A stretch of DNA of 64,000 nt from Mytilus californianus (GCF_021869535.1 NW_026262679.1:79357143-79421142); one strand, 5' to 3'. Counted from the stretch's first letter, positions 1 to 9,640 are shown. Notes: generated by a model not told the origin, from the sequence alone. Translations and numbers: made by a program.

Positions 1-690
1 TTTCTGGGTTACCAATATGAGTTAAAAGGACAAAATGGGAGATGTTTTTGGATGATCCTTTGTCAAGGAACTCTATATATTTTGAAACTGCAATGAAATA
101 AATCATCCATTTTCTCTATTTTACCTTTAGATGGTTATAAACCATCAAAAATAGCGTTCTCCAAATTTTATTTAATTATATTTATTTAAAAACATTTTTC
201 TCCAAAACTTCTAACTTTTTTGAAAAAAAACTGACCTGATTTTTAGTCATATTTTGACTGTTCAAACAAATAAGAACACAAAATAACAATTGTTTTTTTT
301 TCAACTAATAGATAGTTTATACCTTTTGATACCCAATGATTCATGATAGATAACAAATGTATTTATATATGATGAGCATACGTTACTGCAAGTTTGTAGC
401 TTAAATAGTGAAAAATAACTCAAAAAACACTGGCTCTTAAAACCCACTGCCTACTCATCAATTACATGTTATACTGCAATCAGCCAATTATTGTACAAAT
501 AACAGGTGCACAAATAAATGTTTGTTTATTTGTACTTGTACAAATAAAGTCTCCTGTTACTCCACCTCCATATTGAGCAAACGGTAATGAGTACAGGCAC
601 TAACAGTTCAATTTGGGGTCCACTTCGCGGTCCGCGTTTAAACTATGTAGATTTCTATGAAAAATGTTGAAAAATCAGAGACTACTACTT
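1..690. other. AT-rich stretch without recognisable gene
   Basis: I see no coding region or known repeat here. The only structure is a small inverted repeat near 509-532, with tttatttgt facing acaaataaa, inside a stretch of repeated acaaataa motifs. Confidence 0.5.
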
Positions 691-691
691 T

Positions 692-1245
692 GAATTAAAC
701 AAACCTCGTACTGGTCTAAGGTATAAGTGCTAAGAGCCATTTTAGAGGCCATGTGTACATCTTCTTCTGGTACCATGGCCCACGTGGAGAATCTCTTAGT
801 TGGCCAGCTGACAATAGTAAAGTTGGACTATGTGCCATACCGGGATACCCCCGTTCCCTACGTTTAAATGACAAACGCGTTCGGGTGTAGGGTATAATTG
901 CTTTTGACCATTTTAGAGGCCATGCCTACCTCTACCTCTGGTAACATGGCCCACTTGGAGAATCTCTTAGTTTGGCCAGCGGGCAATAGTAAAGTTAGAC
1001 TATTTGCCATACCGGGATACCCCCGGCCCCTACGTTTTAATGACAAACGCGTACAGGTCTAGGGTATAATTGCTTTGGGCCATTTGAGAGGCCAAGCCTA
1101 CCCCTACCTCTGGTAACATGGCCCAAGTGAAGACTCTCTTAGTTTGGCCAGTCGTAAATAGTAAATTTGGACTATGGCCATACCGGGAAACCCCCGTCAC
1201 CCACCCTTTGCTTACAAACTCGTACAGGTCTGGGGCATGGTACAA
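692..1245. repeat. 171-bp tandem repeat, about 3.2 copies
   Basis: The motif around 'cgggataccccc' recurs at 841, 1013 and 1184 (as cgggaaaccccc), spacing 172 and 171 bp. Other shared blocks are 'aacatggccca', 'gagaatctcttagt' and 'tacaggtctrggg'. Copies are diverged but align over their full length, and a partial fourth copy ends near 1245. Two minus-strand ORFs across the array repeat similar peptide blocks only because the DNA repeats. They lie in different frames and I do not count them as genes. The monomer length is typical of satellite DNA, but three copies is a short array. Confidence 0.85.
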
Positions 1246-1683
1246 GAAGAAATTTTAGATTCACATTGAACAAAATAATTTCATGATTTTGGTAAAATTT
1301 AGCAACATTTAAAGAATACATTAATGTGAAATATAACATTAAACCCCTAGGCGTTAAGCAAACTTAAACAAACTTAAATACAATAAATCATATTTATCTG
1401 ATAGACAGCAAGAACTTCAATACGCAAGTATTAAATCTGATAAAATGTTTGTCAATATATGGAGTACCTCAAGGTTCAATTTTAGGTGCTCTTTAACTTT
1501 AAATTCATGTATCGATGATTACCGACCAGCTAAACTCATACTTAAATATGTCATTTTAGTTCCATCAATTTTGATGTTATCATTTACCGAAAGATTAAAG
1601 TATACGTAAAATATTGAAGAGCCTTCGTCGACTACAAAAAGGCAATTGAGTCACTATAGATGGATTTAAGCTGTGGCACAAAC

Positions 1684-2200
1684 TTGTATAAAAATAAGGA
1701 GATGTGGTATGATTGCCAATGAGACAACTATCCACCCAAGTTCAAATGAAGCGGATGTAAGCAACCGTACTGCCTTCAACAATGAGAAAACCCATACCGT
1801 ATGGTCGGCTATAAAGGCCCCGACATGAAAAATATGAAACAATTCAATTCAGAAAACTAACGGCCTAATTTATAATAACAACTTATGAAAAACAAATATG
1901 GCAGACCAACGACAACCACTGAACTACAGGCTCCTGACTTGGGACAGGTCAATAAAGAATGTGGCGGTGTTAAAAACATGTTTGTGAGCGCTCAACCTCC
2001 CCCTAACCTGGGACAGTGGTGTAACAGTACAACATAAGAACAAACTATAAAAATCAGTTGAAAAAGGCTTAACTCATCAGATGGATACAAATAGAAATAC
2101 ATCTAACAAAAACACAGAGTAGACGTGGACGGGTACTTATACATCCCAAAAACCCAGATCTGAGAGTACTCGCAGTTACTGACAGCTAGTAATGTAGTTG
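1684..2200 (+). repeat. Dispersed mytilid repeat, near full length
   Basis: The block opens with 'ggagatgtggtatgattgcc', 'aatgagacaactatccacc' and a 'gccttcaacaatgag' segment, followed by a longer tail. I recognise this as a very abundant interspersed sequence of mussel genomes. Shorter copies lie near 19856-19975 (+), 61857-61975 (reverse) and 63530-63600 (+). The transposition class cannot be set from this window, and the ends are approximate. Confidence 0.7.
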
Positions 2201-2321
2201 AATGTTTAATTTCATTCTTAAGAACTTCCGTGTAGTATTGACGTCATACCACTATCACATTGTTGGCTGCTTTGTCGGTCGGTACGAACACAAAACTCTT
2301 TGATAGTACTTGTTTTTAATC

Positions 2322-2669
2322 CTAGAAAATGGGCGTATTACTTACTCTTTTATGTATTTCTAAATTATTTTCGAAATGTGACATGCGAATATCAACAATA
2401 TTCATACATTTATTTAAATAGGAATCAAGTGACTTTTTGTCAGATTTCTCCCGTTTACACCATTTTTTACAATATGATGAAAGAGCATCTTTAATAACCT
2501 GACGACACTCTTCCCAATTTATTTTCGACGGTGGACGATATTTTGGTTCTTTTTCAGAAAATTTATAACCTCTCGGTCTTGAACGATGTTGAGGTCCCCT
2601 GTAATTATATGGCCATATAAGGATCATATCTAAACCTCGATGTTTCACAGTCTCATGTTGAAGGAGCAT
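2322..2669 (-). CDS. Unidentified 115-aa basic ORF
   Basis: A minus-strand open frame starts with MLLQHETVKHRGLD and continues into an Arg/Lys-rich segment (HRSRPRGYKF) and a Cys-containing, helix-like segment (WEECRQVIKDAL, SYCKKWCKREKSDKKS). The composition is mixed and protein-like, unlike the low-complexity translations elsewhere. I do not recognise the family. It has no visible promoter, splice sites or polyadenylation signal that I would trust, and repeats lie on both sides. It may be a single exon, the remains of a mobile-element protein, or a chance ORF. Conservation in other mussels would decide. Confidence 0.35.
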   Translation of the reverse strand: MLLQHETVKHRGLDMILIWPYNYRGPQHRSRPRGYKFSEKEPKYRPPSKINWEECRQVIKDALSSYCKKWCKREKSDKKSLDSYLNKCMNIVDIRMSHFENNLEIHKRVSNTPIF

Positions 2670-2859
2670 TATTTTCTGTACTGACGTCTGATGTAACTGA
2701 TGTATAATTAAAAATTAAACTTCTACTGTTTTCTTTATACGAATAAGAAATTATAGGTAGAGTCATGAAAAATACTAGACAATACCAATACCTCTATATT
2801 AATGTATTTTATTTTTAGAAAACACTTTTTATGATCTTCAGGTTTGTCAATTTGAGGGA

Positions 2860-2955
2860 ACAGTCTTGCTTTCGGCGTAACAGATAGAATGCTCTATGGT
2901 CGGGTTGTTGTCTCTTTGACACATTCCCCATTTCCATTCTCAATTTTATTTCTGC
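2860..2955 (+). repeat. Fragment of a common bivalve dispersed repeat
   Basis: The segment with 'gtcgggttgttgtctctttg' followed by 'acacattccccatttccatt' matches a tail that I know as highly repeated in mussels and oysters. Only a fragment is present and no termini are visible. The neighbouring stretches 2670-2860 and 2955-3065 show nothing recognisable. Confidence 0.5.
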
Positions 2956-3359
2956 AATTAAATATATCTATATTGATGGTGTAATGTGTTTAGTAAGAGT
3001 AAATGTGCTCCAAACTGACTGGTTCTCAGTTACTTGTGGTTTGAAACAATAAAGGGTGTCCATTACAGGCGCGTAGCTACGTTTACGTCAAAACGCCCGG
3101 GCGTACACATGAATTTTGGAGAAAAAATATTTTAGTCTAAATAAATTAAAAGATCTGGCTTAAAGCACATGAGCCTTGTAGTTATTTCTCCACTGACTTG
3201 TAATTGAAGATAACAGTCGGAAGAAATTTACTTTTTAATCAAATGGTATCATATTATTTATTTGTTCGTTTTCTGTCAAAATCTGAATCTACTGTGAATT
3301 ATCCTCCCTTTCCTATAGTTTAAAGCAATTCATTATCTGCTTAGATACGATGTGCAGAT

Positions 3360-4190
3360 TTGTCGAGCCTGCGAGACATTCCGTAATCGGCGTTGGCGTC
3401 GTCAATAATTATGTTCAGCCTGTGGTTAAATTTTTTTTAAAACATCAATAAATTTGTAAAACCTTTATAAAATTTTACAGAATATAGGCAGAAACTTTTT
3501 TTATGATCAAAAGAGTATCCAGAGCATAATTATGAAAATTTACTTTTAATTTTTCCGTTACTGAAAAGAACATTGTTTTTATTAGTTAACAAGTAGATAC
3601 TGTTTGTTACGCATCAATTACTTTGTCAAAACTTCATCGAATTTTATGTAAAAATGTTAACACCAACTGTACGAATTTTTTTTTGCACCAGATGCGCATT
3701 TCGACAATTAATGTCTCATCAGTGATGCTCGAGGCCGAAATATTTGAAAATCCGAAACCTAATAAAAACATTGGAAGAGCTGATCAAAATAAAACGTACC
3801 TAAAGTATAGCCAATTCCGGACAAAGAATCAGAGCTTTGCATGGGGAGATATATTCCTTTATTTTTAAATGATTTCAAAACTTTTATAACAGTCAGCAAA
3901 TTTCAGTCTAAAATTTTTTTTTTTTTTTCATTTTTCAGTATTTTACCATTTTTTTGTGGCAATTAACAGACGGTCTTGAATTAAATATTTTTCACCTGCT
4001 ACATTTGTTAACTTTCATAGATTGTTATGAAACTTGGACAGAAGCTTATCTTCCAAGATCAAGAAAAACATTTAAAGAAAACTTTGATTTCTTTTAAATC
4101 CTGTATTTGACTGATAAATGGATTCACTTTTTATAGTTTAACCGACAGCAGCAATCCCAGCCGAAACACAGGATTCCACGGAACCTTTTG
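3360..4190. repeat. Dispersed repeat inserted in hAT copy 1
   Basis: It starts at 'tgtcgagcctgcgagacatt' and ends near 'aggattccacggaacc'. The same two end motifs bound 27541-28076 in the opposite orientation ('gttccgcggaaccc' to 'gaaggctcgacaaaaa'), so this is one family. The inner part holds diverged tandem blocks around 'cttggacagaagctt', also found at 28440-29050. It is interrupted by the ribozyme-containing insert at about 3660-3870. Confidence 0.65.
3685..3728 (-). ncRNA. Type I hammerhead ribozyme motif (HHR-1)
   Basis: Read on the minus strand: helix I strand GCATCA, core CTGATGA, helix II GACA/TGTC with loop TTAAT, core GAAA, helix III TGC/GCA with no loop, cleavage triplet ATC, then the helix I partner TGGTGC. 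All invariant core positions of the hammerhead (CUGANGA, GAAA, NUH) are present and helix I pairs over 6 bp with one G-U. The loopless 3-bp helix III is the minimal form reported for Penelope-like elements and retrozymes. It probably needs dimeric RNA or protein help to fold. The host repeat is a bivalve dispersed sequence. Confidence 0.85.
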
Positions 4191-4672
4191 AGTATGTTTA
4201 TATCACACATGACCATCTATGGAAATTTATTATGATTGCATGTACTTGTCCATTAACGAAATTTGCGCATAAAAGGGGAGAAAACTAGATTAAGTCATAA
4301 TAATCAAAAGAATGACACCATTGAAAATGTAGACTTGCTTTTTTTATATTTCGAAAGGTTTGGATCTTTGGTCGATTGATTGTTTTACCCCACATCTCCT
4401 TTTAAACATATTTCATAGTAACAACTATTGGCCATTAGATTCCAAATCAACACACTGAATAAATCATACATGAAAAATCAAGAAATTAGACTTTAAAGTA
4501 TGTTGCTATTGATGAGTTTTAATGACAGAAATAGTATCTCTCTCTCATTAAATCGTTAGCTTCCGTCGGATCCCTGCTGGGAGGTCCCTTGCCCTGTACC
4601 CGCTGGGGACCCTCAAACCTCTCGCCGAGGTTCGGGCGTATACTTAAAAATGGCTTAGCTACGCCACTGCAT

Positions 4673-5420
4673 TATCATCATTTTATTCAATTCATATATC
4701 AACGATTTAGTATCATATCTCAAATGTCTGAATGTTAATATTGAAGGGGAAAAGGATTTCCTTTTATTATACGCTGACGATATTGTGTTGTTGGTCGAAA
4801 GTGGTTCGGAGTTGCAAGTCTTAAATGTACGCGTGTCTGGATGGGTTTTACAGAACAGAGAATAATGTGTAAAAAGTGCAGAATAAATGGCAAAGAAAAA
4901 ACGAGTAGAGAAAAATAGGCCAGAACATTAAAGAATAGAAAATAATGGGATGTTGAAATATAAAGAATAGAGAATAATGAGCCAAAAGGAAACACAAAAT
5001 AGAGAAAAATAGTGTAAACAAAGAATAAATTAAGAGATGAAGGAACCCCATCCAGATCCTCTCTGAATAGATGCACTAGGAAATTTGTGATCTAAGAGTA
5101 ATATGGTCATTAATGGTGACAAGTCGAGAAATGTTGTTCATTTCAAGTCACATTCAGTAGAACGTCGTCGTGCGCATGTGTTTTTAAAAGTACGGCGTTC
5201 AGACTTCAAAAAAAAATGTGAGTATACTTATTTGGGTCTGGTACTAACTGAACTTTTAGATTATGATGTGAAAGCCAAGGCCGTTGCCTAGGAAGCGAAT
5301 AGGCCACTAGGTCTAGTAATAGCTAAGGGCAAATGTATAGATAGGTTGTGTCCCATATAAATGTATTGATTAACTATTATTATGTACGATTCAAGTAAGC
5401 CCAGTAATAAGAATGCAAAT
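4673..5420 (+). pseudogene. LINE reverse-transcriptase fragment with YADD box
   Basis: After the hAT copy 1 end, the frame reads YINDLVSYLKCLNVN, then LLLYADDIVLLVESGSEL, containing the catalytic YADD box of a reverse transcriptase. After a 221-bp insertion the homologous frame resumes with NGDKS and CEYTYLGLVLTELLDYD, typical of non-LTR retrotransposons. An in-frame stop (TAG near 5289) and lost frame afterwards show that it is dead. Upstream palm regions, endonuclease and 3' end are missing. It resembles CR1-like LINEs of bivalves, but I cannot place it in a clade. The motif is clear; the exact limits are estimates. Confidence 0.8.
4836..5056. mobile_element. Short inverted-terminal element inside the LINE
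   Basis: The 221-bp block that interrupts the reverse-transcriptase reading frame starts with TCTGGATGGG and ends with CCCATCCAGA, a perfect 10-bp terminal inverted repeat. The interior is made of degenerate repeats of an 'aaagaatagagaataatg' type. A clear target duplication is not seen. A minus-strand ORF across it is low complexity and not a gene. Confidence 0.6.
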
Positions 5421-5896
5421 TAATCTAGTTAGAACGTAGTTCATTATCCTCATATGACGCAAGTTACGATAGATTTGCATTTTAATAAGATTATTGAGAA
5501 TGGGGCTTCTATAAGGGAAGTGAAAACTTCTAGTGCTTAAATTCTGTTCTACATCGTGCAGGTTTTTCTTTCATTCTATGAGTTAATAAATATACACCTA
5601 ATACTGCAGTAATTGGCAATATGGGTTGGATACCGGTTTTTCATACCCATTGGAAGGTATGTGAGATACTGGTGTAGACTATCCCAATTGAATAACGACA
5701 GAATAAATAGTACAGTTTATAATGGGCTGATATACTATTTGTGCTTGGAAATTTTCCACAGTTAATTTTTATACTTATGTTCCCCATTATTGACCGGTCA
5801 TTATTCTCTAATCTTTAGTTTTTGGTGCTCATTTTTATCTATTCATTATTATTTTGGTCATTATTCCCTTGTCAGAAACATGTGCATTATATGTCT
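5420..5896. other. No gene recognised between LINE relic and hAT copy 2
   Basis: AT-rich sequence. The part near 5760-5870 has loosely repeated 'cattattctcta'-like words, related to those inside the 4836-5056 element. Nothing else is supportable. Confidence 0.4.
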
Positions 5897-6501
5897 CATG
5901 CGCGTAGCTACGTTTACGTCAAAACGCCCGGGCGTGGGAGAATTTTTTTTTTTATCTAAATAACTTTTGAGAGTTGGTTAAATGCATATGAACCTTGTAG
6001 TTCTTTCTTCACTGACTTTTTACGAAGAAAAGAGTGGCAAATCTACTTTTTTAAACAATCGGTACAATAATATATAAATTTGTTCATTTTCTGTGAAAGT
6101 CTGAATCTTCTATAAGTTCTTCAAAGTTAAATTATTTGTTGTTTATGGTAGCAATTTGTTACATATATCACGTTACAAATAAGAGTGACGATGTTTGACA
6201 GTCTGAAGGAGACAATATTAAAGATTTAATTAAGAAAAGCTTTTATTAAAGATCTTTATTTTATATATGTGAGTGACTGAAGTCTAGATAATAAATATCG
6301 AGAAATAGTTGCGTAAATCAATACAAAACTTGAAGCTGTCAAATTTAATTTAAACTCCTTTATCCTCATTTATGCCCCAACGCACATGGATTAAAATATA
6401 TATGAGATTATGTCCCATTGCATTCAATCTATGACATCACCTCAAAACTTTGTTTCATTGATTCGTATCTAGTTTTTGGTAGAGTCTCTACTTTTTGTTA
6501 A

Positions 6502-6811
6502 ATGTCGAAGAAAAAAATAGATGCTTTTTTTTAAGCCAATATCATCTACTGCTACTTCGTCACAGCATAAAATTGCTCAGATACCATTGGAAGATGAAAA
6601 TTCTGTCGATTCTTCAACGCTTAAAGATAATGTTGTTGCGGATTCGAAAATTTCTGCCAGTGCCGATAGTACAAGTGACTGCTCAAGCTATATTGATATT
6701 GGTAAACTAAAAGAATCTAGCATTCAAGACTTTCAGACAAAAAAAAGACATTCTCCAGAAAGAATGGGAGTCTATGAACTGTTTCAAGTTTCCAGCAATG
6801 TATTATTCTAA
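6502..6811 (+). pseudogene. hAT transposase, N-terminal part
   Basis: The start MSKKKIDAFF followed by KPISSTATSS is the usual beginning of ZMYM1/TTF-type hAT transposases: a basic start, then an FFKP motif and a Ser/Thr-rich linker. An eight-T run at 6525-6532 causes a one-base frameshift with an immediate stop, and the frame is recovered one base over. The second frame runs to 6811, ending in ERMGVYELFQ. The next recognisable domain is 2.8 kb away, beyond inserted repeats. A normal protein of this family would continue directly into a zinc-finger region, so this is the separated first piece of a dead gene. Confidence 0.7.
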
Positions 6812-7042
6812 AATATAATTTGTTTCAATCGCAGCTTTTTTTAGTTTTTACTCAATATTTAAGAATATAAGACATCAGTAAATAAGTTAAATAACACACT
6901 TTAAACTGAAGTCGACTCGTCTTGCGAAAAAGTACACGTGAGACTGCAATGTATAATATTTATAGAGGTTTCCCTACAGAATAAGTGTTCTGTTTTGCCA
7001 AAACAGTATTATCTTCGCCGTTCAGTTCCATTTTATATGCCT

Positions 7043-7078
<36 letters not shown>

Positions 7079-7099
7079 TTCTGTTTGGTATTAAATTAA

Positions 7100-7722
7100 T
7101 AGTTTAGATCCATTTTGTAACATCTAGTGATCCGTTTATTTGGCAGTCAGCAGGGTTTAAGAACATCCGTTGTTCGACCTGCTAGTCAAATGCGTTTTGT
7201 TAAAATATACTTTTTCACTTTTTTGGTCTTTTGGAAAATGTTGTTTGTGCTGTATTTAGACCCCTCTACCAAGAAATTTGTTTTGCATGCACACGTATAA
7301 AAATTGCGGTTTTTATCCAACGCAATCATAGGTTTGAACGTTGTTTTCAATTTAGAATTGTTTGTATTTTTTCGTTTGGGCTTGTATTATATTTGCCTTC
7401 GGGTTTATATGATCCGTTCATCCTATTTTGACTCTTCAAAATTCAAGAGTCTATCCTAAATTGAGGTAAATTATATGGCCTTCTAAATATCGTTTCGATT
7501 CCTAACATCACTGAAGAGACATTAATTGTCGAAATCCGGATATGGTGTACTAATTTTTGCACCTTTTGTTTGCGGTATACCATCTGTTCCGCAATATATA
7601 TATATTGTTTTCTGTTTGGTATTAAATTAATAGTTTAGATCCAGTTTGTTACATCTAGTGATCCGTTTATTTGGCAATCGGCAATGGCAGTCAGCAGGGT
7701 TTAAGAACATCATTTGTTCGAC
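7100..7722 (+). repeat. Forward copy of the ~530-bp hammerhead unit
   Basis: The full forward unit runs from about 7100 to 7632 and restarts ('gatccgtttatttggca' at 7128 and 7661) before being cut at 7722, where the inverted copies begin. It carries a hammerhead at 7505-7548 and a short (TA)n after 'gttccgca'. Direct joining of a second partial unit is the tandem arrangement expected of retrozymes or of Penelope-type pseudo-LTRs. Confidence 0.7.
7505..7548 (+). ncRNA. Type I hammerhead ribozyme motif (HHR-2)
   Basis: Helix I strand ACATCA, core CTGAAGA (position 7 is free in the consensus), helix II GACA/TGTC with loop TTAAT, core GAAA, loopless helix III TCC/GGA, cleavage triplet ATA, then TGGTGT pairing back to ACATCA. 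Every required core base is present. Cleavage is predicted after position 7542. Confidence 0.85.
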
Positions 7723-7950
7723 CTAAAGACCAAATGAGTGAAAAAGTATATTTTAACAAAACGCATTTGACTAGCAGGTCGAACAACGGATGTTCTTAAA
7801 CCCTGCTGACTGCCATGGCGATTGCCAAATAAACGGATCAACAGATGTAACAAAATGGATCTAAACTATTAATTTAATTCCAAACAGAAAACAATATATA
7901 TATATTGCGGAACAGATGGTATACCGCAAACAAAAGGTGCAAAAATTAGT

Positions 7951-7994
7951 ACACCATATCCGGATTTCGACAATTAATGTCTCTTCAGTGATGT
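7951..7994 (-). ncRNA. Type I hammerhead ribozyme motif (HHR-3)
   Basis: Minus-strand sequence has the same elements as HHR-2: ACATCA, CTGAAGA, GACA/TGTC, GAAA, TCC/GGA, ATA, TGGTGT. It is inverted relative to HHR-2. Confidence 0.85.
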
Positions 7995-8088
7995 TAGGAA
8001 TCGAAACGATATTTAGAAGGCCATATAATTTAACATAAAAACTTGCGGAAAAGCTGGTATACCGCAAACATAAGGTGCAAAAATTGGT

Positions 8089-8132
8089 ACACCATATCCA
8101 GATTTCGACAATTAATGTCTCTTCAGTGATGT
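8089..8132 (-). ncRNA. Type I hammerhead ribozyme motif (HHR-4)
   Basis: As HHR-3, but helix III reads TCT/GGA, giving one G-U pair in the 3-bp loopless helix. The core CTGAAGA and GAAA and helix I are intact. Confidence 0.8.
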
Positions 8133-8162
8133 TAGGAATCGAAACGGTATTTGGCAGGCCAT

Positions 8163-8308
8163 ATTGCAAGATGATTCTGCTCACCATGATTGTGTAAGAT
8201 TGGGAAAAGATTTTTTGGATGTTGCAACTTCAAAATCAAAGTCAATAGCTTCTTCACTGTCATCCTTTCATCAAGAGACAGTAACAAAAAACCGACATAT
8301 TCTTTCAA
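8163..8308 (+). pseudogene. Stray hAT transposase fragment inside the repeat cluster
   Basis: It encodes HHDCVRLGKDFLDVA, then a TSKS segment, then KSIASSLSSFHQETVTKNRH in an open frame. It is homologous to 9861-9995 of the main transposase 1.7 kb downstream, but carries four extra in-frame codons (TSKS) that the main copy lacks. It is therefore not a plain local copy: either it came from another hAT copy or the main gene later lost 12 bp. It is bounded by the ribozyme unit on the left and (TA)n on the right. Confidence 0.8.
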
Positions 8309-8313
8309 ATTAT

Positions 8314-8316
<3 letters not shown>

Positions 8317-8376
<60 letters not shown>
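8317..8376. repeat. (TA)n microsatellite
   Basis: Nearly pure TA dinucleotides for about 55 bp. Similar tracts occur at 7046-7074, 9155-9175, 9433-9459 and 9568-9625, each at the end of a hammerhead-unit copy. Confidence 0.95.
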
Positions 8377-8378
<2 letters not shown>

Positions 8379-9428
8379 AAGTCTAAATTGAAAACAACGT
8401 TCAAACCTATGATTGCGTTGGATAAAAACCGCAATTTTTATACGTGTGCATGCAAAACAAACTTCTTGGTAGAGGGGTCTAAATACAGCACAAACAACAT
8501 TTTCCAAAAGACCAAAAAGTGAAAAAGTATATTTTAACAAAACGCATTTGACTAGCAGGTCGAACAACGGATGTTCTTAAACCCTGCTGACTGCCATGGC
8601 GATTGCCAAATAAACGGATCACAGATGTAACAAAATGGATCTTAATTTTAATCTAATACCAAAAACAAAAAACAAAAAACTTGCGGAAAAGATGGTATAC
8701 CGCAAACATGAGGTGCAAAAATTTGTACACCATATCCGGATTTCGACAATTAATGTCTCTTCAGTGATGTTAGGAATCGAAACGGTATTTGGAAGGCCAT
8801 ATAATTTACATCAATTTGGGATTGACTCTTGAATTTTGAAGAGTCGAAATAGGATGAACGGATCATATAAACCCGAAGGCAAATATAATACAAGCCCAAA
8901 CGAAAAAATATAAACAAGTCTGAATTGAAAACAACGTTCAAACCTATGATTGCGTTGGATAAAAACCGCAATTTTTATACGTGTGCATGCAAACAAATTT
9001 CTTGGTAGAGGGGTCTAAATACAGCACAAACAACATTTTCCAAAAGACCAAAAAGTGAAAAAGTATATTTTAACAAAACGCATTTGACTAGCAGGTCGAA
9101 CAACGGATGTTCTTAAACCCTGCTGACTGCCATGGCGATTGCCAAATAAACGGATATATATATATATATATATATAAACAAGTCTAAATTGAAAACAACG
9201 TTCAAACCTATGATTGCGTTGGATAAAAACCGCAATTTTTATACGTGTGCATGCAAAACAAATTTCTTGGTAGATGGGTCTAAATACAGCACAAACAACA
9301 TTTTCCAAAAGACCAAAAAGTGAAAAAGTATATTTTAACAAGTATATTTTAACAAAACGCATTTAACTAGCAGGTCGAACAACGGATGTTCTACAACCCT
9401 TCTGACTGCCATGGCGATTGCCAAATAA

Positions 9429-9459
<31 letters not shown>

Positions 9460-9570
9460 AACAAGTCTAAATTGAAAACAACGTTCAAACCTATGATTGC
9501 GTTGGATAAAAACCGCAATTTTTATACGTGTGCATGCAAAACAAATTTCTTGTTAGAGGGGTCTAAATAT
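8376..9570 (-). repeat. Further inverted partial copies of the hammerhead unit
   Basis: Successive reverse copies occupy about 8376-8640, 8640-9155 (the most complete, with a hammerhead), 9175-9432 and 9459-9567. Each starts near 'acaagtctaaattg' and passes through 'cgcaatttttatacgtgtgc'; most end at 'gattgccaaataaacggat' followed by (TA)n. The translated ORFs are repeated products of this unit, with no known domain. Confidence 0.75.
8727..8770 (-). ncRNA. Type I hammerhead ribozyme motif (HHR-5)
   Basis: Identical in layout and core to HHR-3 (CTGAAGA, GACA/TGTC, GAAA, TCC/GGA, ATA). It lies in the most complete inverted unit. Confidence 0.85.
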
Positions 9571-9578
9571 ATATATAT

Positions 9579-9631
<53 letters not shown>

Positions 9632-9640
9632 CGGCAATTT

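Larger units (their letters stand above)
3066..4669 (+). mobile_element. Non-autonomous hAT element, copy 1
   Basis: The left end reads CAGGCGCGTAGCTACG. The right end is the inverse of CAGTGGCGTAGCTAAG, giving an imperfect terminal inverted repeat. The 5 bp CATTA occur immediately outside both ends (3061-3065 and 4670-4674), a target site duplication. The left 290 bp match the left ends of copies 2 and 3; the right 480 bp (4190-4669) match their right ends. Transposase sequence is absent, so this is an internally deleted derivative. Its middle (about 3360-4190) is filled by a different dispersed repeat, itself carrying a ribozyme-bearing insertion. hAT families with 5-bp duplications exist, though 8 bp is commoner. 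Confidence 0.85.
7726..8162 (-). repeat. Inverted copies of the hammerhead unit, including a second partial copy
   Basis: Reverse complement of the 7100-7722 unit, starting at its 'gaccaaa' segment and running through 'aaccctgctgactgccatgg' and a short (TA)n to the hammerhead. A second partial copy of the hammerhead end follows at 8040-8162. Together with the forward copy this makes a large inverted repeat centred near 7724. Confidence 0.75.
6812..9640. mobile_element. Ribozyme-bearing repeat cluster splitting the hAT transposase
   Basis: This block lies between the transposase N-terminus and its zinc finger. It contains one forward copy and about five reverse partial copies of a unit of roughly 530 bp, separated by (TA)n microsatellites. 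Landmarks of the unit are 'gatccgtttatttggca', 'gcagggtttaagaacatc', 'cctctaccaagaaatttgtt' and a hammerhead motif. In the forward copy the landmark at 7128 recurs at 7661, so the unit is tandemly joined to itself. Inside the cluster sits a 146-bp piece of hAT transposase (8163-8308). Stretch 6812-7045 has no recognisable content. Short ORFs here encode (Tyr-Ile)n from the microsatellites and are not genes. Confidence 0.75.

Noticed and set aside
4735-5076. Minus-strand 113-aa hydrophobic ORF resembling a membrane protein
   Set aside because: It is antisense to the AT-rich MITE inside the LINE relic; the Phe/Leu/Tyr bias comes from base composition.
8132-9627. ORFs encoding runs of Tyr-Ile
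   Set aside because: These are direct translations of (TA)n microsatellites and flanking repeats.
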